Shown: positions 8,692 through 16,139, numbered from the stretch's first letter. The stretch is 39,400 nucleotides of DNA from Mycobacterium sp. E183 (GCF_001667735.1 NZ_LZJN01000036.1:1-39400); one strand, 5' to 3'. Program-made: numbers and translations. Notes: a model not told the origin generated them from the sequence alone.

Positions 8692-9969
8692 TCAGGCGAT
8701 GTCGGTACATGACTCGTCGGTCTGCCAGCTGATGTCGAATTCGATGGCCACGGCCGTGGGGACGGTCAAAGCAATGGGTGTGAATCGATGTGCCACTCCC
8801 TCCAGCGCGACGCCGGTCAGCACCCGTCCGGGGAGGCTTTCCGGTGCTGTCGCCGTGACCGTCGTTGTGGACGTACCCGGTGCGGGCCGGAGGTAAAAGT
8901 CCGCGCCCGCCTGCACAATGCCGACGATCGTCTCACCGTCGGAATCGACGAGCGTGTGTCCGTCGCCGACGTTGAGCGTCAACGGGATTGGCACTTGAAA
9001 CGGTCCTATGAGCTCCGAATTGGCGGTTGCTTCGGTATCGACTAGTTGTGGTTCCACCGTATCGCGCGAGGCTTTGCGCGCCCCAGTGATCAGATAATTG
9101 TAGAGGTGCACAATTCGATCGGCATTGCGGTAGTGGCGGGAGCCGGTCAGCCAGAAGCGAACATGGTCGATTTTCGGATTGGCCGCGTCGGTCGTCGCGA
9201 TCAAGCGGTAATGGCGATAGCCACGCCCGCCGCTGCCGTGGCTGCTGGCCGACAGCGTGCTGCCCACCCCGAGCGTGCGTCGATGACGGCCCCTGCCCGC
9301 GCCCACCGTCAGCTGCGAGCGCGAAATGTCTTGCCAGGCAACGCCGTCGGTGGACTTCTGTAGTTTCAAGCCGACCGCAGCATCGGCGTCCACCCACACC
9401 GAGTAACCGCCGAGTTGGGGTTCGCCGTCGAATTCGAAGGTCAACACGCGTCCGGCCGCCCGGCGTACCTTGACGGGTGCGTTAAGGGGCCGAGTATCCA
9501 GGGTCAAACCGTTGGTGAAATGCCAAACCGCGGCCTGGGTGGCGGCGATCGCCTCGTGTTCGCTGATGTGGGCCCGTCCCACGGGGTCGCCCGCGGCCCG
9601 AAGTTGCTCGCTCAATTCGGCCGTCGTGCGCATCGGGAAAGAGTTGCGCAGGATCCAGTCGACCTCGGCTTCGTAGTCGCGGCTGCGCAGGTGGGGCAGC
9701 GCCGACCAGCTGCCCAGACGGTAGCGGGATGGCTGATGAGGCGCGATGCCGAAGAAGTCCAAGGAATACGCGTGGAGGTTGGGATTGACCCTGATCAGGT
9801 CGGTGCGGGCAGAGCTACCATCGTCGAACACGACCGTGTCCACGGTATGGGAGTATGTGCCCCCGCGGTAGCGCGTCATCCGCGCGACTTCGGTTGCCGG
9901 CCTGACGAGGACCCGGTGGCGGGTCTCTACCGGCGCGGAGGCGCGGGTGGGTAGTGACATCACTGTCAT
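8692..9969 (-). CDS. degenerate thioester-domain (TQXA) protein without the thioester cysteine
   Basis: A 425-residue protein resembling actinobacterial thioester-domain adhesins. The TQXA signature is T144-Q145-A-A-V-W, and a beta-sandwich region (GPFQVPIPLTL, then DFYLRPAPGT and FTPIALTVP) follows it. In secreted thioester proteins the glutamine bonds to a cysteine in a Y-C-hydrophobic-D motif; here that motif reads AYSLDF, with Ser69 in the cysteine position, so no thioester should form. The only Cys is residue 421, near the C-terminus. There is no signal peptide, sorting motif or membrane helix, which suggests a cytosolic protein. It is the first gene of the operon with cysK, cysE and thioredoxin, divergent from the encapsulin. 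ATG 9969 has AGGAAG 10 bases upstream; ATG 9960 is an alternative. Function unknown. Confidence 0.75.
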   Translation of the reverse strand: MTVMSLPTRASAPVETRHRVLVRPATEVARMTRYRGGTYSHTVDTVVFDDGSSARTDLIRVNPNLHAYSLDFFGIAPHQPSRYRLGSWSALPHLRSRDYEAEVDWILRNSFPMRTTAELSEQLRAAGDPVGRAHISEHEAIAATQAAVWHFTNGLTLDTRPLNAPVKVRRAAGRVLTFEFDGEPQLGGYSVWVDADAAVGLKLQKSTDGVAWQDISRSQLTVGAGRGRHRRTLGVGSTLSASSHGSGGRGYRHYRLIATTDAANPKIDHVRFWLTGSRHYRNADRIVHLYNYLITGARKASRDTVEPQLVDTEATANSELIGPFQVPIPLTLNVGDGHTLVDSDGETIVGIVQAGADFYLRPAPGTSTTTVTATAPESLPGRVLTGVALEGVAHRFTPIALTVPTAVAIEFDISWQTDESCTDIA

Positions 9970-10018
9970 GGATGGTTTTCTTCCTGAAAGTTTTTGCTGG
10001 CGAACGCGCGTCTGGGCC

Positions 10019-10045
10019 GGGGCGGTGGTAGCCCCATCGGTGGGC
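10019..10045 (-). promoter_or_regulatory. competing hairpins in the leader of the TQXA-cysK operon
   Basis: In the transcript between the polycysteine reading frame and the TQXA start, the segment GGGGC (complement of 10031-10035) can pair with GCCCC (complement of 10019-10023) across a 7-base loop. Alternatively its GGGC can pair with GCCC (complement of 10042-10045). The two helices share a strand and exclude each other, as in attenuators. No U-run follows, so any termination would be Rho-dependent or the effect would be on translation. This is by eye; folding energies were not computed. Confidence 0.4.
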
Positions 10046-10086
10046 AGGGCGCGGGATTTCTACTGCGTCTTCAGAGCGTCAGGAAA

Positions 10087-10158
10087 TCAACAACAGCGAC
10101 AACAACAGCAGGCGGCGGTGCGCGAAGGAACGAAGCGCGGCTGAACGGCCTGTTGCAT
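10087..10158 (-). CDS. leaderless polycysteine upstream ORF (cysteine attenuator leader peptide)
   Basis: A 23-codon reading frame whose last seven sense codons are TGT/TGC except one: the peptide ends AACCCCRCC, then TGA. Six of its 23 residues are cysteine. The ATG lies exactly 7 bases after a TATAGT -10 element, so the transcript should begin at the A of the ATG, as in leaderless mycobacterial genes. Polycysteine leaderless ORFs are an established class of cysteine-responsive attenuators in mycobacteria. Here the leader precedes TQXA-cysK-cysE-thioredoxin by 117 bases. The expected logic is that scarce Cys-tRNA stalls ribosomes on the cysteine codons and raises downstream expression. Confidence 0.9.
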   Translation of the reverse strand: MQQAVQPRFVPSRTAACCCCRCC

Positions 10159-10165
10159 GGCCCCC

Positions 10166-10195
10166 ACTATAGGCCCAGACGAATATCACTGTCAG
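10166..10195 (-). promoter_or_regulatory. promoter of the polycysteine leader and TQXA-cysK-cysE operon
   Basis: On the minus strand, CTGACA (10195-10190) and TATAGT (10171-10166) are separated by 18 bases and read as a SigA-type promoter close to consensus. The -10 element is followed by seven bases and then the ATG of the polycysteine ORF, predicting a transcription start at 10158 and a leaderless first cistron. Confidence 0.75.
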
Positions 10196-10241
10196 ATTGC
10201 GGTCGCTTTACGGCCCTTTAATTCAGCGCGGGAGTAATGCT

Positions 10242-10269
10242 TTGCGCCGCTCCGACAGTCTCCTAGGCT
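10242..10269 (+). promoter_or_regulatory. candidate promoter of the encapsulin operon
   Basis: TTGCGC (10242-10247) and TAGGCT (10264-10269) with a 16-base spacer form a plausible SigA-like promoter, giving an untranslated leader of about 77 bases before the encapsulin ATG. It is a weak match. The element sits about 70 bases from the divergent cysK-operon promoter, so one regulator could act on both. Confidence 0.3.
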
Positions 10270-10352
10270 CGGCGCGCGAACCCGGTCACGGCGGGTGATC
10301 ATGGACCTGCCGCACCACGCTGCAGCACTCGATCGAGCATGGAAGGACCACG

Positions 10353-11276
10353 ATGACGTCGGCTCAAAGCGAGTCTCAGGCACTCGGCGATCTTGCAGCT
10401 AGACAGCTTGCCAACGCGACCAAGACCGTCCCGCAGCTTTCCACCATTACGCCCCGCTGGTTGCTGCACCTGCTCAGCTGGGTCCCGGTGGAAGCGGGCC
10501 TTTACCGGGTCAATCGGGTGGTCAACCCCGAAGGGGTCGCCATCAAGACCGAAGCGGGCGCCGGCACCGAAGAACCGCTGCCCGAGACATATGTCGACTA
10601 CGAGACCAGCCCGCGCGAATACACGCTGCGAAGCATCTCGACCCTGGTTGACATCCACACCCGAGTCTCCGACTTGTACTCGAGTCCGCACGATCAGATA
10701 GCGCAGCAGCTGCGGCTGACCATCGAGACGATCAAGGAGCGTCAGGAGTTCGAGTTGGTCAACAGCCCCGAATACGGGCTGCTGGCCCAGGCGACTCCGG
10801 AGCAGACCATCCAGACGCTGGCTGGCGCTCCGGCACCCGATGACCTGGACGCGCTGATCACCAAGGTGTGGAAGACGCCCAGCTTCTTCCTGACTCACCC
10901 GCTCGGAATCGCCGCATTCGGCCGCGAGGCCACCTATCGGGGTGTGCCGCCGCCCGTGGTCAGCCTGTTCGGCGCGCAGTTCATCACCTGGCGCGGCATC
11001 CCGCTGATCCCGTCGGACAAGGTGCCGGTGGAGGACGGCAAGACCAAGTTCATCCTGGTGCGCACCGGCGAGGAGCGGCAGGGTGTGGTCGGCCTGTTCC
11101 AGCCGGGCCTGGTTGGCGAGCAGGCGCCGGGTCTGTCGGTGCGGTTCACCGGCATCAACCAGTCGGCAATCGCGACGTACCTGGTGACGCTCTACACGTC
11201 ACTGGCCGTTCTCACCGACGACGCGCTCGCCGTGCTCGACGACGTCGCCGTGGACCAGTTCCATGAGTACAAGTGA
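10353..11276 (+). CDS. Family 2A encapsulin shell protein (MmpI/SrpI type)
   Basis: A 307-residue HK97-fold shell protein that assembles into a proteinaceous nanocompartment. The sequence (for example TPRWLLHLLSWVPVEAGLYRVNRV and YVDYETSPREYTLRSISTLVDIHTRVSDLYSSPHDQ) is that of the Family 2A encapsulins, known from M. leprae and M. avium as major membrane protein I and from cyanobacteria as SrpI. Characterised members encapsulate a cysteine desulfurase and take part in sulfur storage. ATG 10353 has a GGAAGG ribosome site. The gene overlaps its cargo gene by 14 bases. The protein has no cysteine and only the initiator methionine, fitting production under sulfur limitation. Confidence 0.93.
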   Translation: MTSAQSESQALGDLAARQLANATKTVPQLSTITPRWLLHLLSWVPVEAGLYRVNRVVNPEGVAIKTEAGAGTEEPLPETYVDYETSPREYTLRSISTLVDIHTRVSDLYSSPHDQIAQQLRLTIETIKERQEFELVNSPEYGLLAQATPEQTIQTLAGAPAPDDLDALITKVWKTPSFFLTHPLGIAAFGREATYRGVPPPVVSLFGAQFITWRGIPLIPSDKVPVEDGKTKFILVRTGEERQGVVGLFQPGLVGEQAPGLSVRFTGINQSAIATYLVTLYTSLAVLTDDALAVLDDVAVDQFHEYK

Positions 11277-13281
11277 GTATCGAGCGGTAGACGCCGAAAG
11301 CGACCTGCCCATCAGCGCCGCGGAACTCGCCGCGCTGGCAAGCCAGCTGTATGCGGCCAGCATCCGGCCGGGTCCCGACAGCCCGCCGCAGGCGGCGCCG
11401 GTCGCCCCGCGGGGCAGCGTGCCGGACGCCACGGCCGCGACGTCGGCCGGTCAGGCGGCCATCGGGGCCGCCGACGTGTATTCGGCGCCGGTCCCGGCGC
11501 TCGGTGTCACCGACATCTACCTTCCGGCTCCGACGTCGCGCGAACCCGAAACCCCGCCGCAGGCGGCGCCGGTCGCCCCGCGGGGCGGCGTGCCGGACGC
11601 CACGGCCGCGACGTCAGCCGGTCAGGCGGCCGCCGGGGCCGCCGACGTGTATCCGGCGCCGATTCCGGCGCTGGGTGTCACCGACATCTACCTTCCGGCT
11701 CCGGCGACACCGGAACCGAACGCCCCGCCGCAGACGGTTCCCGCCGCGCCCCGTGGCGGCCTGCCGGATACGACCGCCGTGCTCGGCGACTTCGTCGGTT
11801 TTGGCGTGCCGGGCCAGGGCGTCGTGCCGACCGTGCCCGGGGCGGTGGCCGGGGCGCCCACGGCGGTCCCCGCGGCTGCGCGTGGGGCGTCGCCGTACTC
11901 GGTGCCCTCCTGGGGGTCCGACGCGCCCCCGGTCCCCGACCTGGGCTGGTCGGACGGCGCCGCGCCAACGCCGGTGACGGCCGGAGGTGACGAGCACAAT
12001 TACTCCTTCCTGAGCGTCGCCGATACGGTGCCGCGGCTGCCCGATGAGCACGAGGTGTTCGACGTCAACGCGATCCGGGCCGACTTCCCGATCCTGAAGG
12101 AGGTCGTCAACGGAAAGCCGTTGATCTGGTTCGACAACGCGGCGACCACCCAGAAGCCACAGGTGGTGATCGACCGGCTGTCGCATTTCTACATCCACGA
12201 GAACTCCAACATCCACCGCGCCGCACACGAATTGGCGGCCCGGGCCACCGACGCGTACGAAGAGGCCCGCGACACCGTGGCCGATTTCATCGGCGCGCCA
12301 AGCTCTGAGAACGTCGTGTTTGTGCGCGGGACCACGGAGGCCATCAACCTGGTGGCGCACGCGTGGGGTGGAAAGCATCTGCAGCCCGGTGACGAGATCG
12401 TCATCACTCATCTCGAGCATCACGCGAACATCGTTCCCTGGCAACTCATTTCGCAGAAAACCGGAGCGATCCTAAAGGTTGCGCCGATCGATGATGCCGG
12501 TAATCTATTGCTGAGCGAATTCGAGGAACTGCTCGGTCCTCGGACGAAGCTGGTGGCCGCCAGTCAGGTGTCCAACGCGCTGGGGACGGTGGTCCCGGTG
12601 GACGAGATCGTGGAATTGGGCCATCGCTATGGGGCTCGGGTGCTTATCGACGCCGCCCAATCGATTCAGCATCTGCCCGTTGATGTTTCCGAGCTCGGCG
12701 CCGATTTCCTGGTGTTTTCCGGACATAAGATCTACGGCCCCACCGGTATTGGCGCGCTCTACGGTACCGAGGAGGCGCTGACGGAGACGCCGCCGTGGCA
12801 GGGCGGCGGTCACATGATCGCCGACGTCACGATCGAACGCTCGCTATATCAGGGGCCGCCGACCAAGTTCGAGGCCGGCACCGGCAACATCGCCGACGCG
12901 GTCGGGCTGACCGAGGCGCTGCGCTATGTGCAGCGGTTGGGCATCGAACGCATCGCGGCCTACGAGCACTCGTTGCTCGAGTACGCGACGCCGCGCCTCG
13001 CCGACATTCCCGGTGTCCGTCTGGTGGGCACCGCGACCGAGAAGGCCAGCGTGCTGTCCTTCGTGCTGGCGGGACACGAGCCGCTCGAGGTGGGCAAGGC
13101 GCTCAACGCGGAGGGTATCGCGGTCCGCGCCGGGCATCATTGCGCACAACCCGCGCTCCGGCGCCTGGGACTGGAGGCCACCGTTCGCCCGTCGTTCGCG
13201 TTCTACAACACCTTCGAGGAGATCGACGTCTTCCTCCGGGCGGTGCGCAGGATCGCCGAGGGCGGCACCAACGTCGGCTGA
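11263..13281 (+). CDS. cysteine desulfurase with repeat-containing encapsulin-targeting domain
   Basis: A 672-residue encapsulin cargo enzyme. Residues ~1-260 are a disordered Pro/Ala-rich targeting region containing a 57-residue tandem repeat. Residues ~270-672 are a SufS-type (group II) PLP desulfurase that takes sulfur from cysteine, forming alanine and an enzyme persulfide. PLP lysine is Lys489 in FSGHKIYGP, and the catalytic cysteine is Cys627 in RAGHHCAQP; the PLP-stacking histidine motif is THLEHHAN. The ATG at 11263 lies within the last codons of the shell gene, so the two are translationally coupled. Cys627 is the only cysteine and there are two methionines. Co-expression with a Family 2A shell defines the cargo role; sulfane sulfur is probably released into or stored in the shell. 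Confidence 0.93.
   Translation: MSTSEYRAVDAESDLPISAAELAALASQLYAASIRPGPDSPPQAAPVAPRGSVPDATAATSAGQAAIGAADVYSAPVPALGVTDIYLPAPTSREPETPPQAAPVAPRGGVPDATAATSAGQAAAGAADVYPAPIPALGVTDIYLPAPATPEPNAPPQTVPAAPRGGLPDTTAVLGDFVGFGVPGQGVVPTVPGAVAGAPTAVPAAARGASPYSVPSWGSDAPPVPDLGWSDGAAPTPVTAGGDEHNYSFLSVADTVPRLPDEHEVFDVNAIRADFPILKEVVNGKPLIWFDNAATTQKPQVVIDRLSHFYIHENSNIHRAAHELAARATDAYEEARDTVADFIGAPSSENVVFVRGTTEAINLVAHAWGGKHLQPGDEIVITHLEHHANIVPWQLISQKTGAILKVAPIDDAGNLLLSEFEELLGPRTKLVAASQVSNALGTVVPVDEIVELGHRYGARVLIDAAQSIQHLPVDVSELGADFLVFSGHKIYGPTGIGALYGTEEALTETPPWQGGGHMIADVTIERSLYQGPPTKFEAGTGNIADAVGLTEALRYVQRLGIERIAAYEHSLLEYATPRLADIPGVRLVGTATEKASVLSFVLAGHEPLEVGKALNAEGIAVRAGHHCAQPALRRLGLEATVRPSFAFYNTFEEIDVFLRAVRRIAEGGTNVG
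11383..11778 (+). repeat. 171-bp in-frame tandem repeat in the cargo-loading region
   Basis: Units begin at 11383, 11554 and 11725, with a period of exactly 171 bp (57 codons). Units one and two are nearly identical in DNA and protein: each starts PPQAAPVAPRG and ends with ALGVTDIYLPAP plus a short spacer. The third begins PPQTVPAAPRGGLPD and then diverges. The most conserved segment, GVTDIYLPAP, is the best candidate for a shell-binding motif. High DNA identity implies recent duplication and likely copy-number variation between strains. Confidence 0.92.
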
Positions 13282-13297
13282 CGGCTCTCGCATGCGG

Positions 13298-14428
13298 CTA
13301 AGTGCCTGTGTACCAACCCAACACGCGCGATGTCAGCAACACGATGCCCAGCGAGACCGCGGCGACAACGGTGAGGCCGATGACCGCGACCACCAGCGGT
13401 CGCCATCCGGTGCGTGCGATCTGACGGATGTCGGTGTTGAGTCCCACGCCGGCGAAGGTCAGCAGGAACGCCCATTTCGACACGTTGGCGAGGTTGGCGG
13501 TCTGGCCCTTGGTCAGCCAGCCCGCGGTCGCGATCGCGGAGACCACCAGGAAGCCGAGCACGAACTTCGGGAACTTCTCCCAGACGAACGCGGCCTTGGC
13601 CTTTGCGCCGGGTGCGACCTCGTCGGCCTGGCCCCGAGCGGCCCAGTAGAGGGCGAAGCCCAGGACCACGAATCCGATCAGCGCGTTACGGGTCGACTTC
13701 ACCAGTACCGCGATCTTGCCGGCATGGTCGGAGTACAGGTAACCGGTGGCCGTGGTCTCGGCGGTGTTGTCCACCGAAAGGCCTGCCCACAGGCCGAATT
13801 CGTGATCGTTGAGCCCGATCGCGTGGCCCAGCGGCGGCAGCACGAACAGCGACACCGCGCCCAAGGCCAGGATGGCCGCGATCGCGTAGCTGACATCGGA
13901 GTTGCGGGCCCGAATCGCGCCCTTGGCCGCCACGGTGGCCGAGACCCCGCAGATGGACGTTCCGATCGCCAGCAGTGAGCCGAGCTTGCCCGACAGCCCG
14001 AACGCGCGCGCCGCGCCGATGATGATCGTTCCGGCGATCGTCATGTCCACCAGAATCTGCACCAGGCTGGCGCCACCGAGCTTGGCGATATCGCCGAGTA
14101 CGAAGCGCGAACCCAGCGCGACAATTCCGACCTTGAGCCAGAATTCGTAGGTGAGCACGCCGGGCCGGAAGATGGGGTGCAGGCCGATGGTGTTGGTGAT
14201 CAGCAGCCCGATCACGATGGCCCACAACACGTATTCGATGTCGGGCACGGTCCAGTGGTGATGTTTGGCCAGCGCGTTCCACCACACCTGGGCATACTTA
14301 CCCAGCACCCCGACCCCGATAAGGAGCAGGATGCCCGGCACGTAGTCGAGCGGGCGGGTGCTGGTGAAAGTGGCCTCGGCCGACGTCTCGTCGGGCTCGG
14401 CGCGAAGGGTGCTCATCCGGGTCACCAT
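13298..14428 (-). CDS. YeiH-family putative sulfate/anion exporter
   Basis: A 376-residue integral membrane protein of the YeiH (Cons_hypoth698) family, annotated as putative sulfate exporters though biochemical proof is thin. About ten hydrophobic segments are visible; family hallmarks include LALGxR-type stretch [25 protein letters not shown] and [16 protein letters not shown] near the C-terminus. The start chosen is ATG 14428, which overlaps the upstream small membrane gene by seven bases; ATG 14416 is also possible. It lies 16 bases tail-to-tail from the cysteine desulfurase gene. Context supports export of sulfate, sulfite or a related sulfur anion. Confidence 0.85.
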   Translation of the reverse strand: MVTRMSTLRAEPDETSAEATFTSTRPLDYVPGILLLIGVGVLGKYAQVWWNALAKHHHWTVPDIEYVLWAIVIGLLITNTIGLHPIFRPGVLTYEFWLKVGIVALGSRFVLGDIAKLGGASLVQILVDMTIAGTIIIGAARAFGLSGKLGSLLAIGTSICGVSATVAAKGAIRARNSDVSYAIAAILALGAVSLFVLPPLGHAIGLNDHEFGLWAGLSVDNTAETTATGYLYSDHAGKIAVLVKSTRNALIGFVVLGFALYWAARGQADEVAPGAKAKAAFVWEKFPKFVLGFLVVSAIATAGWLTKGQTANLANVSKWAFLLTFAGVGLNTDIRQIARTGWRPLVVAVIGLTVVAAVSLGIVLLTSRVLGWYTGT

Positions 14429-14586
14429 GGGATCTTCGGAAGCGCGTTGGCCACAGCCAGCGCGACGATCACGCCGGCCACCGCGGTCGCCCACCAGTCC
14501 ACCGATACCGATCGAACCCGTCTGGGCCGGCCGGTCCGTTGCCCGGTCTTTTCCTCGCGTCCGTCATTCGGACCGCTTTCACCCAC
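14422..14586 (-). CDS. 54-residue single-helix membrane protein paired with YeiH
   Basis: A short gene starting at GTG 14586, with GAGGAG 8 bases upstream. The protein has a basic N-terminal half ([10 protein letters not shown]), one hydrophobic helix beginning [20 protein letters not shown] and the ending PKIPW. Many longer YeiH-family proteins carry a similar N-terminal helix with DWWAVW and a PK-x-P/G-x-W ending, so this looks like that segment encoded separately. It overlaps the YeiH gene by seven bases and is co-translated with it, suggesting a subunit of the same transporter. Function is inferred only. Confidence 0.7.
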   Translation of the reverse strand: MGESGPNDGREEKTGQRTGRPRRVRSVSVDWWATAVAGVIVALAVANALPKIPW

Positions 14587-14727
14587 AATGACCGCTCCTC
14601 GTTCGCCTTTGGCGGCCTAGGTGCCGCACGGCCGCTGACGGAATGGTGGCGTGTCGGGTGGCCCGGACCAAGTGATTAGCTCGCCCTGAATTTTGGGCGC
14701 GCCGCCGGCAGTGATCTCGGGCCGCGG

Positions 14728-15531
14728 TCAGGTTGGCAGGCCGAGCTTCTCGGCGTCCGCACGGTAGCGGTCCACCCACTCATCGGAGCGCTGGTCGGCC
14801 TGGCGTTCCAATACCGGTTCGGGGGCCAGCCGCGGGTCGAGGCCGAGCGCCTCCAGAATGGAGGCCACGACCTGAGTCAGGTTGCGCCACAACACCGGGT
14901 ATGGGATCTCCATCGGGTTGACGCCTTCGTCGGCGAACCAATTCCGCCAGCCCTCGTTTTGGGCGCGCAGCATGGTGACGACGTGCGCGATCGCGCCGGC
15001 GTGATAGGTGGCGCGCGCATCGCGAGCCGGGTCCGGCCTGCCTCGCCACACCCGCGTCTGCACCGCTCGCCAGAACGACACCGCCTGCGAAATCACATCG
15101 GGCCGATGCACGTAGATGAAGAGCGGCTCTTCGCCCACCACGTCGGTGATGGCGGCCAGGAGACCGTCGCCGCTGCGATTCGGGAGATTCTTCGCACGGT
15201 TCAGCAAGAGTGGCGTCTGGTTCCACATCAGCTTGCCGCCCCAAATGCCGTTCGGCGTCCTCCCGACCGTGCGGATGTAGTCGCGCCAGATCTCGGGCGG
15301 CGCGAGGTCCGGTGTCCCGGCGTCGAGTGGGTCAAGCAGGCTCAGGATCGATTCGTCCTCCACGCCGGCGAACCACTCGCGCGGCTGGGGCGCCTGGCTG
15401 GTGGCGGGCAGGTATTGAAAGAACTCTTGCGGCTCGCCGGCGACGCCGGTCGCGCGCAGCGACTCGACCAGCAGCGTGCTGCCGCTCCGCTGGGACGCCA
15501 ACACCAGGTAGGAGGACGGGGTATCGGTCAC
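14728..15531 (-). CDS. stf0: trehalose 2-sulfotransferase Stf0
   Basis: A 267-residue PAPS-dependent sulfotransferase that sulfates trehalose at the 2-position; in M. tuberculosis this is the first step of sulfolipid-1 synthesis. Visible motifs are the PAPS 5'-phosphosulfate loop [15 protein letters not shown] near the N-terminus, [19 protein letters not shown] and the 3'-phosphate region [18 protein letters not shown]. The sequence closely follows M. tuberculosis Rv0295c as I recall it. The start is GTG 15531 ([13 protein letters not shown]), preceded by a leaderless -10. It lies upstream of the small membrane gene and YeiH on the same strand, 141 bases away. Confidence 0.92.
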   Translation of the reverse strand: MTDTPSSYLVLASQRSGSTLLVESLRATGVAGEPQEFFQYLPATSQAPQPREWFAGVEDESILSLLDPLDAGTPDLAPPEIWRDYIRTVGRTPNGIWGGKLMWNQTPLLLNRAKNLPNRSGDGLLAAITDVVGEEPLFIYVHRPDVISQAVSFWRAVQTRVWRGRPDPARDARATYHAGAIAHVVTMLRAQNEGWRNWFADEGVNPMEIPYPVLWRNLTQVVASILEALGLDPRLAPEPVLERQADQRSDEWVDRYRADAEKLGLPT

Positions 15532-15538
15532 CCGAGTA

Positions 15539-15544
15539 AGCGTA
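15539..15544 (-). promoter_or_regulatory. -10 element of stf0 (leaderless)
   Basis: TACGCT on the minus strand ends seven bases before the GTG at 15531, the spacing of a leaderless mycobacterial transcript beginning at the start codon. No clear -35 was found. There is no ribosome site before this GTG, which supports the reading. Confidence 0.5.
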
Positions 15545-16139
15545 TCCGGGCGCAAATGCTGTTGCTATCGGTGCTTTTAGCCTCATCCTGAACGCAACCC
15601 TTGTTTTGAACACCGATAATCCGAACCGTGTCGCTTGGCGGCGATAGCCGAACGGGACGGTGGCCGTGGACGCTCAACTGGGTTGTTGGCAACGGAAGAC
15701 TCGTCAAGCGACGAGTGGCCATTTAGCGTCTGCGCTGCCGAGGCGTTCCGCGAAATTTGTGACATTCACCGCATGCTGGCCCGCCCGGCTTCGCGCCCCG
15801 CCGGCCGGGCACCCGGCGGTCTGACATCTGTCGCCAAGCGAACGGGTGTCATTCTGGGGTTTTAGCTGTTCTCGTGTGCCGCGTATGCAGACGGCACGGG
15901 TCCTCTGCCGAGTCTTACTCGCCCTGGCCAATTTTGCTTCGTGTTGATTCCAACCCTGACGCGGTATTGGGTTTGCCCGTAAATTCCTCGCGTGATCTAG
16001 GCGCGCAAACGGACATCGCGGTCGGCGTGTAACAACAACCGGTGCTTTCGCGCTGGCTAATTGCCGGCGCATTAATTGCATTACGAGAATGGAACACGGG
16101 ATTGGGCCACATGGACGGCGGTCGGGCGGAGCGAGCCTT
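15545..16139 (+). other. ~600-bp gene-free region upstream of the mce operon
   Basis: No convincing gene on either strand; open frames here lack family features and ribosome sites. The stretch is less GC-rich than its surroundings and should hold the mce operon promoter. A weak candidate is TTGATT with TATTGG 15 bases later, near 15945-15971. A perfect inverted repeat at 15699-15716 is listed separately. Confidence 0.5.
15699..15716. repeat. operator-like inverted repeat between stf0 and the mce operon
   Basis: ACTCGTC-AAGC-GACGAGT is a perfect 7-bp inverted repeat with a 4-base centre. It lies about 155 bases upstream of the stf0 -10 and 420 bases upstream of yrbEA. The size suits a dimeric TetR- or GntR-type repressor. 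It does not match the KstR motif. No regulator gene is in the window. Confidence 0.45.

Noticed and set aside
10237..10266. Nine-codon frame MLCAAPTVS upstream of the encapsulin, considered as a second Cys leader
   Set aside because: Only one Cys codon, ribosome site too close to the ATG, and it overlaps the candidate promoter.
11383..11778. Tandem repeat considered as a CRISPR array or mobile repeat
   Set aside because: The units are contiguous, in frame and exactly 57 codons long, with no spacers; it is a protein repeat.
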